The translations under genes were made by a program, and so were the position numbers. Positions 25,960 to 33,552 of a DNA stretch of 64,000 nt are shown here, piece after piece. Within the stretch, counting starts at the first letter, position 1. The number at the start of each line of letters is the position of its first letter. The stretch comes from Mycolicibacterium neworleansense (GTDB taxonomy: Bacteria; Actinomycetota; Actinomycetes; Mycobacteriales; Mycobacteriaceae): the NCBI RefSeq assembly GCF_001245615.1, contig NZ_CWKH01000002.1, positions 186,001-250,000 of the forward strand, given 5' to 3'. The notes under the pieces are model-generated. The model was not told the origin of the DNA. It made no database searches and saw nothing but the letters and a program-made list of their open reading frames with translations.

Positions 25960-26000
25960 GGCCGGTACGCCTCCAGGTATTGCGATGTCGAATATTCGCT

Positions 26001-26019
26001 ATATATTCTCCGAATATAT
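26001..26019. promoter_or_regulatory. AT-rich palindromic operator between sulfotransferase and IclR genes
   Basis: ATATATTC-TCC-GAATATAT is a perfect 8-bp inverted repeat around three bases. The perfect palindrome GAATATTC (25990-25997) lies just beside it. It occupies the divergent promoter region and touches the likely IclR start codon, where an autoregulator would block both promoters. TATATT at 26002-26007 could also serve as a -10 element. Confidence 0.6.
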
Positions 26020-26944
26020 GAACGGAAAGTTAGGCCCGTCTGTGCCTGCGGGTCAAGACCTGTCACCCCCGACCACCCGGGTGGTGGACATCGTCGAGTT
26101 GCTGTTACGGCGGCCCGCCGACGCACTCACGTTGGCCGAAATATGCCGTGAGCTGGATGTGAGCCGGTCGACCGGCCACGCGATCATGCACACGTTGTGC
26201 GCTCGCCAGTGGGCCTCGCGTGACCCGCTCAGCGGGAGGTTCTCCTTGGGACCCACACTGTCGGGCCTCGGAGGTCCCGATGGATTGCCGTCCCGTTCAC
26301 TGCGTGAGCCACTTCAGCGCTTGTGCGCCTCGCTCGGCATGCCGATGTGCATCTCCGCACTCCAAGGCCGCACCATCGTCGTCGTCGAGTCCGCCGCCGC
26401 ACCCGGCACCCGTGCACCCGTGCCCGCCGGTGTCCGACTTCCCTTCGTCGCCCCCTTCGGACGCGAGTTCGTCGCCTGGGCATCGGTGTCCGAACGCGCC
26501 GACTGGCTCGCCGCAACAGGTTCGGTCAACCCAGCCTTCCGCCGGCGAATCAGTCAGGTACTGGAGGAGATTCGAGTCCGGGGCTACGGCATCGAGCGTC
26601 TCAGCGATCCACTTCTGCAAGTGTTCACCGCCCTCAAGGCGCTCGACAACGGCTCGCCACCCGGGCCGTTGTCCACGCGCCTGGCCGCCGCCGTCGCAGA
26701 TCTGACCGTGGTCGACCAGCTACCGACCGACGAACCGGATGCGACACCGCTGGCAACCATCTCGGCTCCGATCTTCGACAACGCCGGCACGGTCGTCATG
26801 ACGGTCTCGGCGCAGCCCTACCGGAGGCTCAACCCCCAGGAACTCGAAACCGTTGGCGCCGGCGTGGTCGAGTTCGCGCGCGACGTCGAGACACTGTGCC
26901 GCTCAACGGAACATGAGTCTCCGGCACCCGTCGTCCGCTCCTAA
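26018..26944 (+). CDS. IclR-family transcriptional regulator
   Basis: About 308 residues. The N-terminal winged helix is LTLAEICRELDVSRSTGHAIMHTLCARQWA (about residues 35-64), followed by SGRFSLGPTLSGLG. The effector domain is divergent, with GVRLPFVAPFGREFVAWAS and IRVRGYGIERLS. The ATG at 26018 is preferred because ATG 25985 and earlier starts place the palindromic operator inside the gene. No Shine-Dalgarno sequence precedes either, so a short or absent leader is possible. It probably controls the divergent sulfotransferase operon and the downstream luciferase-fold gene. Confidence 0.8.
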   Translation: MNGKLGPSVPAGQDLSPPTTRVVDIVELLLRRPADALTLAEICRELDVSRSTGHAIMHTLCARQWASRDPLSGRFSLGPTLSGLGGPDGLPSRSLREPLQRLCASLGMPMCISALQGRTIVVVESAAAPGTRAPVPAGVRLPFVAPFGREFVAWASVSERADWLAATGSVNPAFRRRISQVLEEIRVRGYGIERLSDPLLQVFTALKALDNGSPPGPLSTRLAAAVADLTVVDQLPTDEPDATPLATISAPIFDNAGTVVMTVSAQPYRRLNPQELETVGAGVVEFARDVETLCRSTEHESPAPVVRS

Positions 26945-26953
26945 CGTTCAACC

Positions 26954-27273
26954 ATGACCAATACCTCCGACCTGACCGCGACCATCACCGAAACGGTGAA
27001 CCGGTACCTGGACCTGATAGCAGCGGGCACTGCCGACCAGATCCTCGAGCTCTTCGCCGAAGGAGCCAGCGTCGAGGACCCGGTTGGCACAACACCCCGC
27101 GTGGGATCGGCAGAGATCCGAGAGTTTTTCGCGTCCTTGGAGGCACTCGAACGCAACACCACGCTTCACTCGAACCGATCGACATCATGACCTTCGACGT
27201 AGACGGCAAGATCACCTCAGTCAGGTCCTTCTTCGCCGCACCCGGACATCAAGGCAGTAGGACGATGACATGA
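26954..27273 (+). pseudogene. Disrupted ketosteroid-isomerase/SnoaL-like gene (internal deletion with frameshift)
   Basis: The first frame (26954-27190) encodes a KSI-like N-terminus: helix TETVNRYLDLIAAGTADQILELFAEGASVEDPVGTTPRVG and then EIREFFASLEALERNTTLHS. The other half continues in a different frame from about 27169 as EPIDIMTFDVDGKITSVRSFFA, the conserved C-terminal strands of the same family, and ends at 27273. About 25-30 middle residues are missing, so a deletion that changed frame has joined the halves. The restored stop overlaps the next gene's ATG (27270) in the usual ATGA manner, which supports the original frame. The present product would be a 78-residue fragment. Confidence 0.75.
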
Positions 27274-28259
27274 CCGTGCCGATTCTTCGTTTCAATTTCG
27301 CCTCGCCCGGCGGTGATCCTGTCAAAAGACGTGAAATCATTTCTACTGCAATAGAAATGGCGGAATGGGGAGACCGGCGCGGCGTGGCCGCCGTCAGCAT
27401 CGATGAACACCACGTCACCGGGCATGGCTGGAGCAGCAACCCGGTCATGGCGGCCGCCATGTTCCTGCAGCGCACCGAGAACCTGTTTCTGAGCATCGAC
27501 TGCGCGCTGGGACCGCTCTGGAACCCCGTCCGACTGGCCGAAGACATCGCATTCGTCGACACCGTGAGCGGAGGGCGGTTGCACACGACCGTCGGACTGG
27601 GATATCGCGAGGTCGAATATGGTGCGCTGGGTGCAGATTTCAGCCAACGCGCACCTTTGATGGACCACCTGTTGCGCACCATGTTGGCAGCATGGTCCGG
27701 GGCGCCGGTCGTCGAACACGACCCGACTGCGTGCCTGGCGTCTGCCACCTGGTCCAAGCCACATCCGCCGCTCTATGTCGGCGGCGGAGTACGTGCAACC
27801 GCGCGCCGCGCCGTACGGTTCGGGCTGGGGCTCAGCCTGCCGGCACATCAGCCAGACCTGGCTCGGTACTACCTAGAGCTATGTGGGCAGGCCGGCATCG
27901 AGCCGCTGCTGATCATGCCTGCACCCGTCAATCGCGGCATGGTCTACCTGTGCGAGGACCCGGACAAGGCCTGGCACGAGTTCGGTCACCACATCCTTTG
28001 GGAAGCTGTGACTTATGGCGCCTGGTCTCGCGATCGTGCGTTGTCATCGATGCACCTGCCAGGCGTTCAAAGCCTCGAGGAAGTGCGGGCTTCGGGCAGG
28101 TACCGCTTCTTGACTCCGGACCAACTCGTCGCCGAAGTCCGCGATTGCCCGGACTACGGAGCACTGGTCCTGCACCCCCTCGTCGGCGGCATGCCGATCG
28201 ACGAAGCGTGGAAGTCGTTGCAGCTACTGACCGACGACGTGTTGCCGCGGTTGACCTGA
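27270..28259 (+). CDS. Luciferase-like (LLM) flavin-dependent oxidoreductase
   Basis: A 329-residue TIM-barrel luciferase-like protein. Signatures are AVSIDEHHVTGHGWSSNPVMAAAMFLQRT (about residues 40-68), LWNPVRLAEDIAFVDTVSGGRLHTTVGLGYR (about 90-120) and PPLYVGGGVRATARRAVRFG (about 170). The family uses FMN or, very often in mycobacteria, coenzyme F420. Whether this is a monooxygenase or an F420-linked dehydrogenase cannot be told by reading. The ATG overlaps the stop of the disrupted isomerase gene, so it was translationally coupled to it. A second LLM protein is encoded convergently at 28277. Confidence 0.83.
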   Translation: MTVPILRFNFASPGGDPVKRREIISTAIEMAEWGDRRGVAAVSIDEHHVTGHGWSSNPVMAAAMFLQRTENLFLSIDCALGPLWNPVRLAEDIAFVDTVSGGRLHTTVGLGYREVEYGALGADFSQRAPLMDHLLRTMLAAWSGAPVVEHDPTACLASATWSKPHPPLYVGGGVRATARRAVRFGLGLSLPAHQPDLARYYLELCGQAGIEPLLIMPAPVNRGMVYLCEDPDKAWHEFGHHILWEAVTYGAWSRDRALSSMHLPGVQSLEEVRASGRYRFLTPDQLVAEVRDCPDYGALVLHPLVGGMPIDEAWKSLQLLTDDVLPRLT

Positions 28260-28276
28260 CATTCGTGCCGGTCAGA

Positions 28277-29179
28277 CTAGATACCGAGCACCTCACGCGC
28301 TCGATCTATCTCGTCGGGATCGGCGGTCGTCGGGACGAGCCTGAGCTCGTCGAGACCCGCTTCGCGCGCACCGTTCACCGCGGCAAGAAGCCCGGATACT
28401 CCGCAGTTCAGCGTCCCAGCAGTGGGGGCTGTCAGGTATGAGGCCGCCGGTCCGGTGATGGCGACATCCTGGTCCCAGAAGTCCCGTACATGCTCTCGGA
28501 GCTGGTTCTCCGGGTCTGGACCGAGCGCGAACCAGACCGGCGCCGAGAAGTGGGGCTTTTCGGTCCTGCCTGCCGCCTGCCAGGCCTGTGTCACGCGCTC
28601 GCGCTGCGCGGCCAACGCCTCAGCGTCGAAGTGAAGTGAATGCGCCGGATCACTCACGCCGACAGCCCATTGCGCGGCTCGCGCGAGGGCTTTCGGGCCG
28701 ACCACACCGGCAACGAGCCGGATACCTCCGGCCTGGGCCGGCGCGGGCCCCACGGGATGGTGTCCCTCGATGGGAGGCTCTTGGGCCCACACCTTGCGCA
28801 TCGCCAGAACGGCCTCGTCCATGCGCTGCCGTTTCCGGTCGAGTGCGGCGCCGACCGCAACGTAGTCCTCGTCCCACGCACCGATGCCGACCCCGAGCGT
28901 CAAGCGCCCGCCCGACAGGACATCGATGGTCGCCAGATCCTTCGCGAACAGCACCGGGTCCCGCATCGGGAGTGCCACGACGTCGGTCCACAGCCGCACG
29001 CGCTCGGTCATCGCTGCCGCGGCAGCCAGCTGCGGGACGACCGACCAGCTGTGCGGGTAGAGCAGCCGTTCGTAGGTGGCGAGGCCGTCCCATGGTCCGT
29101 CGTCGATCTTGCGGTACCACGAGAGCTCAGTCTCGCGTCCGTGCGGAAAGAGGGTCGGGAGACCCATGGTGATGTGCAT
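28277..29179 (-). CDS. Luciferase-like (LLM) F420-type oxidoreductase
   Basis: A 300-residue LLM protein. Recognisable segments are PLLYPHSWSVVPQLAAAAAMTERVRLWTDVVALPMRDPVLFAKDLATIDVLSGGRLTLGVGIG (spanning about residues 38-100) and the later VAGVVGPKALARAAQWAVGVSD. The VLSGGRxxLGVGxGxW pattern is typical of F420-dependent mycobacterial members. The ATG at 29179 has no ribosome site, so a leaderless transcript or the ATG at 29167 (MGLPTLFP) is possible. The divergent TetR gene starts 125 bases away; the gap holds TTGATCAA at 29188-29195, a possible operator core. Confidence 0.82.
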   Translation of the reverse strand: MHITMGLPTLFPHGRETELSWYRKIDDGPWDGLATYERLLYPHSWSVVPQLAAAAAMTERVRLWTDVVALPMRDPVLFAKDLATIDVLSGGRLTLGVGIGAWDEDYVAVGAALDRKRQRMDEAVLAMRKVWAQEPPIEGHHPVGPAPAQAGGIRLVAGVVGPKALARAAQWAVGVSDPAHSLHFDAEALAAQRERVTQAWQAAGRTEKPHFSAPVWFALGPDPENQLREHVRDFWDQDVAITGPAASYLTAPTAGTLNCGVSGLLAAVNGAREAGLDELRLVPTTADPDEIDRAREVLGI

Positions 29180-29304
29180 GTGGTTATTTGATCAACTTGT
29201 CGCGTTAGTGCCGACGTTCATCCCGCTCAGTGGGCACCCCGACAGGCCGGCACGACCGGCGGTATGACACTCGTTGTTGTCCAGCATCATCGAGATCGAG
29301 GCAC

Positions 29305-29940
29305 GTGAGCACTTCATCGCATCGCAGCTCGCCGGGTTCGGCATCCAGGTCACGCGTCCGACCCGGTGGTCGTAGCGAGCGGGTCCGTGATTCGGTGATG
29401 CGCGCATGCCTGGAGCTGTTGGCCGAGGGGAAGGTCGAGCTTCCGATCGCCGAGGTCGCCGAACGGTCGGGCGTCAACCGCGGCACCGTCTATCGGTGGT
29501 GGCCCACCTCGACCGAGCTGCTGACCGACGCCCTCGCATTCCACGCCCGTCATCGCCTGGATACCCCGGACACCGGCGCGTGGGAGAGCGACGTTCGCGC
29601 GCTTGTCACCCAACTCGCCTCGCTCGCAGCAGATCCCGTCGAGCGCGGAATCATGGCCACGATGATTTCCGGTCGATACCCATCACTCGACAACGCGATG
29701 ATGAGCTGGTACCGAAACGACCTCCCGCATTGGCTGGCGATGATCGGGCGAGGGATCGGCCGGGGCGAGGTCAGTCGCGATGTGGATCCAGCCATGGTGC
29801 TCCAGATGATGTTGACGCCGGCCGTATCCATCTCCCTGTTCGACGGGCGAGCACTGACCCGGGACGAGATCGACTCGCTTGTGACATTGGTGTGCCGCGC
29901 CACGACGGTTCCCCGCAGCCCGGCAACCGACCCCGAGTAG
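29305..29940 (+). CDS. TetR-family transcriptional regulator
   Basis: About 211 residues. The helix-turn-helix is IAEVAERSGVNRGTVYRWWPTSTELLTDAL (about residues 47-76), a clear TetR N-domain. The C-terminal ligand domain (VRALVTQLASLAADPVERGIMATMISGRYPSLDNAM) resembles the TetR_C_11-like group of AcrR proteins. The GTG at 29305 is chosen with GAGG just upstream; the in-frame region before it is Arg-rich and without family match. It is divergent from the LLM gene at 28277 and 125 bases before the HxD protein at 30066, and may control either. No effector can be inferred. Confidence 0.82.
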   Translation: MSTSSHRSSPGSASRSRVRPGGRSERVRDSVMRACLELLAEGKVELPIAEVAERSGVNRGTVYRWWPTSTELLTDALAFHARHRLDTPDTGAWESDVRALVTQLASLAADPVERGIMATMISGRYPSLDNAMMSWYRNDLPHWLAMIGRGIGRGEVSRDVDPAMVLQMMLTPAVSISLFDGRALTRDEIDSLVTLVCRATTVPRSPATDPE

Positions 29941-29948
29941 CAGAACGG

Positions 29949-29964
29949 ACCGGCACTTGCCGGT
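29949..29964 (+). terminator. Hairpin after the TetR gene
   Basis: ACCGGC/GCCGGT forms a perfect 6-bp stem with an ACTT tetraloop, 9 bases after the TetR stop. It could end the regulator transcript before the gene at 30066. No T-run follows. Confidence 0.4.
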
Positions 29965-30065
29965 GGCGTCTTGAATTGATCTCCCGATCAGCGGTCACCG
30001 CCAAGCTCGAAGTTTCCCACTGCCGCCAGACTCGAGCGAGATCATGAAATGCCTTTGAGGAGAAG

Positions 30066-31145
30066 ATGATGCTGACCGATGAACGGCGCCTCGAGCTGTC
30101 GGACATTCTGCGCCCCGCGGCGCCTCCACGCGAGATCACAGACGTATACACCGAGGACCAGAAGCAGCGGCTCCTCGAAGTCGTACGGACTCAAGGGCCG
30201 TGGAAGCTGATCATCGCCCAGCACTTCGCCTCCGCCGACGAGCTGATGGCCACCATGAGCGGCGCATTCCCCGAGGGATTCACCCCGTCGCTGGACCTGT
30301 TCCTCACCCCGACGTTCCGCGGTTACCTGGCCAACTACGGCACCGTTCTGTACCCCGAGCTGCATGACTGCTTCTACAACGCCGGCTTCGTCGAGCAGGC
30401 CAAGAATTACTGGAACGCCGAGTACGCCAAGCCGGAGATGATGCTGTTCAACATCAACGGCCCTTGCGCCAACCGTGATCCCGGACATCTGGACTCCCCC
30501 AGCTTCCGCGGTGTGCGTCACGAGAACGCCCCCACCTGGCTCTGCAGTGTGATGGGCAAGTCCGGTCTGTTCACCGACTACCTGATCAAGATGGCCCAGG
30601 TGATCACCTGGTTCTCCCTCGACGAGGGCTCGGGCTTCACCTACTGGCCCGAAGGTCCGCTGAAGCCACCTGCCCGGGTTCTGCCGCCGATCAACAACCG
30701 CGGCGTCGTGGTGCAAAACGAGATGATGATGCACCGCGGGGAGGCCAACGGCCCACTGGAACAACAGGTTCCAGCCGGACTGGCCTTCGACACCGTGTTC
30801 ACCGGAGACCCGGCGGATCGCGACCGGTGGTTGCTGAAGAACGGCGAAGATGTGATTGCGCGCCACCACACCGACGAACTGCGGTTCCTGGTGCACTGGT
30901 CTGCCGAGGTGTTCTCCGACTACGAAGAACTCAAGAAGAACATGGACGGCTCCGACGACATCACCATCGAACGAGCCATCGGAATGATGGTCGACGATCT
31001 CAAGGGCAAAGGCATCAAACTCGAGGTGCCCAGCGAGCCCTTGCACGACCCGCAGTTCATCGGTGCCCTCAACGCCGCCTACGACCTCGGCGGTCCCAGC
31101 AGCTATCCGGACGAAGCGCCGATTTCCGCCTTCCAACTCGCCTGA
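30066..31145 (+). CDS. Conserved protein with an HxD...H arrangement (possible non-heme iron dioxygenase)
   Basis: A 359-residue protein I cannot place in a named family with confidence. It has H141-L-D143 within RDPGHLDSPSFRG and H223 in NEMMMHRGE. This spacing and order would suit the iron-binding facial triad of 2-oxoglutarate oxygenases of the phytanoyl-CoA hydroxylase kind. The surrounding sequence is rich in aromatic residues (YWNAEYAKPEMML, WFSLDEGSGFTYWP), as expected for a jelly-roll core. GAGGAG precedes two adjacent ATG codons at 30066 and 30069; the second has the better spacing. A truncated SDR remnant follows directly. An oxygenase role in the island is plausible but unproven. 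Confidence 0.6.
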   Translation: MMLTDERRLELSDILRPAAPPREITDVYTEDQKQRLLEVVRTQGPWKLIIAQHFASADELMATMSGAFPEGFTPSLDLFLTPTFRGYLANYGTVLYPELHDCFYNAGFVEQAKNYWNAEYAKPEMMLFNINGPCANRDPGHLDSPSFRGVRHENAPTWLCSVMGKSGLFTDYLIKMAQVITWFSLDEGSGFTYWPEGPLKPPARVLPPINNRGVVVQNEMMMHRGEANGPLEQQVPAGLAFDTVFTGDPADRDRWLLKNGEDVIARHHTDELRFLVHWSAEVFSDYEELKKNMDGSDDITIERAIGMMVDDLKGKGIKLEVPSEPLHDPQFIGALNAAYDLGGPSSYPDEAPISAFQLA

Positions 31146-31160
31146 TCAGGAAGGGAATAC

Positions 31161-31262
31161 CTGATCCACCGCCTGTCAGATCGCCGTGTCATCGTCACCG
31201 GCGCCGACTCCGGGATCGGCGCGATGAAGAAGATCCCGATCATGCCAGTGTCGTCCACGTAG
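31161..31262 (+). pseudogene. SDR gene remnant (N-terminal 20 residues only)
   Basis: From a CTG codon 5 bases after AGGAAGGG the frame reads L-I-H-R-L-S-D-R-R-V-I-V-T-G-A-D-S-G-I-G-A, the start of a short-chain dehydrogenase with its TGxxxGIG cofactor motif. It then breaks into a non-family tail and stops at 31262. The good ribosome site and the abrupt loss of homology after the glycine motif indicate a deleted gene, once downstream of the HxD protein. Confidence 0.65.
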
Positions 31263-31275
31263 GACGCCCTGCCCG

Positions 31276-31308
31276 ACCCAGCCATCGGAGACCGTTCGGT
31301 GGCTGGGT
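31276..31308 (+). terminator. Strong hairpin after the SDR remnant
   Basis: ACCCAGCCA/TGGCTGGGT gives a perfect 9-bp stem with a 15-base loop. It lies just after the remnant's stop and before the TetR promoter, where the 30066 transcript should end. No T-tract follows, as is common for mycobacterial hairpin terminators. Confidence 0.55.
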
Positions 31309-31318
31309 ACACGACTGC

Positions 31319-31335
31319 CCGGTCAGCGAGAACGC
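31319..31335. promoter_or_regulatory. Candidate shared motif, copy 3 (reverse orientation)
   Basis: CCGGTCAGCGAGAACGC matches the reverse complement of the motif at 19294 apart from one inserted base. It lies about 70 bases before the TetR gene at 31405. GAACGCGTGTGTTC (31329-31342) beside it is a GAAC-n6-GTTC dyad. Together they could be the operator of that regulator. Confidence 0.33.
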
Positions 31336-31404
31336 GTGTGTTCAGTCAGCCGAGCCCGGCTTAGCCTTCTTGTTGTCAGGCCCCGCGTAGTGAAGGAGTG
31401 GGCA

Positions 31405-32007
31405 GTGTTGCACAGTCTCTCCCGTCCCGAGCCAGATACGCGGACAACGAAAATCCAAACTCGGCGAGCGGAACGGCGTGATCGGATCATCGCCTGTGCG
31501 ACAGAGCTGGCCGTCCTGGGCTATGACGCTTGCCAGATCCGTTCGGTGACCGCGGCGGCGGGCGTGTCGGCCGGCACTGTGTACCAATACTTCCCATCGA
31601 AGGATGACCTTCTGCTCGCATGCTTTTACGAATGGCTATGGGATTTCGAAACGGAGTATCGCTGCCCCACGAACGACCCGGATCCGTTTCAGCGTCTGCT
31701 ACAGGTTTCCCTGACGCTCACCGACCGACTCTGCTCATCACCTCAGTTCGCCGAAGCCATGATTCGCCCGTATCTGTACGCCGACGGCACCGCAGCGATC
31801 CAGGCCGATCTGGTACGACGACAGACGGTCCAGATCTTCATCCGTTCCGTCGGAGGCATCCAATCAGCTGCGAGGGAGATCGGCGCTGCCGAAATCCTCT
31901 CTGATGTCTGGATGTCCAACGTTGCCGCATTCACTCAGCAGCGCATCGCTGTGGCGGAACTGACAGAACGGCTCACCCGTACCGTCGGACTCCTGAAGAG
32001 GCGGTAA
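31405..32007 (+). CDS. TetR-family regulator with KstR-like layout
   Basis: About 200 residues. The DNA-binding helices are IRSVTAAAGVSAGTVYQYFPSKDDLLLACF (about residues 46-75). The next segment (PFQRLLQVSLTLTDRLCSSPQFAEAMIRPYLYADGTAAIQAD) resembles KstR, the cholesterol regulon repressor, in the same place: PFQRL...LTEAMTRAYVFAD. It may therefore respond to a steroid CoA thioester. The GTG at 31405 has AAGGAG 6 bases upstream; the longer frame from 31336 has none. It sits between the HxD gene block and the convergent KshA operon. Confidence 0.82.
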   Translation: MLHSLSRPEPDTRTTKIQTRRAERRDRIIACATELAVLGYDACQIRSVTAAAGVSAGTVYQYFPSKDDLLLACFYEWLWDFETEYRCPTNDPDPFQRLLQVSLTLTDRLCSSPQFAEAMIRPYLYADGTAAIQADLVRRQTVQIFIRSVGGIQSAAREIGAAEILSDVWMSNVAAFTQQRIAVAELTERLTRTVGLLKRR

Positions 32008-32023
32008 CCGACGGTTTCGAGCG

Positions 32024-32308
32024 TCATTCTGTCTCGTCGACGACCTGCACCGCGCCGGAACGCACCGCGTCAGCGATGGAGACACCCAAAGCCGAGCACG
32101 CCAGGAACAAGCCGCGTCCGTCGTCGTGCTCCAACTGTGCTGCGGTACAACGCTCTTCACAGCGCTCCAGCGCGGTACCGGTCCACTGAACACTGGTCTG
32201 GTTCCAACTGCTCTTGCGCACCTCGACGCCGGCGCCGCACCGTGCGCACGTCACCGGCGCCATCGGCGCATCGTCGAGTCGATTGTCCTGCCGAACCGCC
32301 ATCCTCAC
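32024..32308 (-). CDS. Small cysteine-rich protein coupled to the Rieske oxygenase gene
   Basis: A 94-residue protein with C-A-R-C near the N-terminus and C-E-E-R-C in the middle (C-x2-C and C-x3-C), so a small zinc or iron-sulfur site is likely. The rest (LEHDDGRGLFLACSALGVSIADAVRSGAVQV) is helical. It is not a standard ferredoxin. The GTG start overlaps the Rieske oxygenase TGA (GTGA), indicating a 1:1 partner. Small Cys-rich proteins of this kind often follow KshA-like genes in actinobacteria. A role as an electron or folding partner is a guess. An internal ATG at 32263 is an alternative start. Confidence 0.6.
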   Translation of the reverse strand: MRMAVRQDNRLDDAPMAPVTCARCGAGVEVRKSSWNQTSVQWTGTALERCEERCTAAQLEHDDGRGLFLACSALGVSIADAVRSGAVQVVDETE

Positions 32309-33450
32309 CCCACAGGCCCAGTGGCGGCAGCGCGGGCAGCCAGGTTGGCTTCCACTTCCTTCATCCAGGCCTCGTAGGGCCGGGTCGTGTCCAACTCGAA
32401 CTCGAAGCGGTCCACCATGTCGGAAGCGACCTCGTCCGCATCGACATAGAACTGTTCGTACCAGCGCCGCAGCTGATAGACCGGGCCATCCTCTTCGACC
32501 AGCAGCGGATTATCGATCCTGGTCTTGTTGCGCCAGATCTCGACGTCCTGCTCGAATCCCATCTTGACGAAGTCGCCGAGCGCGATTGCCGTCTGCATGG
32601 CGAGTTCCGGGGGCAGCGCCGCATTCTTCTCCACCACGATGCCGTATTGGAGCACAAAGGAATTGGCGTCGATCGGATAGTGGCAGTTGATCAACACGGT
32701 GCGCTGATCAAACTCCTCGTAGTGGTAGGTCAGCTCGTCGATCATGAACGAGGGGCCATGATATGAGGCCAGCGAGGTCGTCCCGAGCACTTTGGATCCC
32801 TCCGGGTCTCCGACGTCCGGCCGGCCGCCGCTCTTCATGTACTGAGTAGCGACATGACCTTCGAAGATGTTCTTGAAGTGCGTCGGAAGCGAACCGTGGA
32901 TGTAGAAGAAGTGCGCCATGTCGACGACGTTGTCGATGATCTCGCGACAGTTGGTGTTGACCACCGTCGTGTACCAGTGCCAGTCCGTCCAGGCGTCACT
33001 GGTCGCGCCTTCGATGCGAGGAATCGTGACGTCTGCCGGCGGTGCCTTGCGTTCAGGGTCATTCCACACGAACAGCATGCCGTCCTGCTGCAGCGTGGGC
33101 CACGCTGCGGTGCGCGCCAATCGCGGGGTGCGCTTGGCGTAGGGCACCGATTTGCAGCGCCCATCACCGCCCCAGCGCCAGTCATGGAATGGGCAGGCGA
33201 TCTCGTTGCCTTTCACCGTTCCCTGCGACAGGTCGCCACCCATGTGCCGGCAGTATCCGTCGAGCACGTTGATGGCGCCGTCATCGCCCTGAAATACGAC
33301 CAGCTTCTGTCCGAAAGCGTTGATCTGGTGCGGCTTTCCATCGCCGAAGTCGCGGATCAGGCCCAGGCAATGCCAGCCGCGGGCGAACCTGGTGGGTACC
33401 GAACCGGCCTCGATCAACCGAATTTCGTCGGCATCTGCGTGCGTCGTCAT
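32305..33450 (-). CDS. kshA: 3-Ketosteroid 9alpha-hydroxylase oxygenase component (Rieske, KshA-like)
   Basis: A 381-residue Rieske oxygenase closely similar to KshA along its length. The Rieske ligands are Cys67, His69, Cys86 and His89 (YCRHMGGDLSQGTVKG, then ACPFHDWRW). The mononuclear iron site is His180, His185 (NVVDMAHFFYIH) and Asp302 (QDVEIWRNKTRIDNPLLVEEDGPVYQLRRWYEQFY). KshA hydroxylates C9 of 3-ketosteroids, which together with delta1-dehydrogenation opens ring B. It needs a KshB reductase; a KshB-like tail is at the left edge of the window. The ATG at 33450 is preferred over a GTG at 33474. It is divergent from the KstD gene. Confidence 0.9.
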   Translation of the reverse strand: MTTHADADEIRLIEAGSVPTRFARGWHCLGLIRDFGDGKPHQINAFGQKLVVFQGDDGAINVLDGYCRHMGGDLSQGTVKGNEIACPFHDWRWGGDGRCKSVPYAKRTPRLARTAAWPTLQQDGMLFVWNDPERKAPPADVTIPRIEGATSDAWTDWHWYTTVVNTNCREIIDNVVDMAHFFYIHGSLPTHFKNIFEGHVATQYMKSGGRPDVGDPEGSKVLGTTSLASYHGPSFMIDELTYHYEEFDQRTVLINCHYPIDANSFVLQYGIVVEKNAALPPELAMQTAIALGDFVKMGFEQDVEIWRNKTRIDNPLLVEEDGPVYQLRRWYEQFYVDADEVASDMVDRFEFELDTTRPYEAWMKEVEANLAARAAATGPVG

Positions 33451-33490
33451 GGCCCCATTGAACTGCGATGACACACCGGCGGGAAGGTCA

Positions 33491-33503
33491 GTGTTCCGCT
33501 CAA
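33491..33503. promoter_or_regulatory. Motif between kshA and kstD, possible operator
   Basis: GTGTTCCGCTCAA shares its first ten bases with the motif at 19294. It also contains the dyad TGTT-CCGCTC-AACA (33492-33505). It lies in the 102-base gap between the divergent kshA and kstD starts, a natural place for a repressor such as the adjacent PadR or TetR proteins. Confidence 0.35.
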
Positions 33504-33552
33504 CAGGAGACCAGAATCAACTTTGCCGGTTGCCGACCTATCGTCTCGGGTC

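Noticed and set aside
30042..31136. A 364-codon minus-strand frame opposite the HxD protein
   Set aside because: The plus strand has a GAGGAG site, aromatic-rich globular composition and a natural stop. The minus frame has neither a ribosome site nor family sequence.
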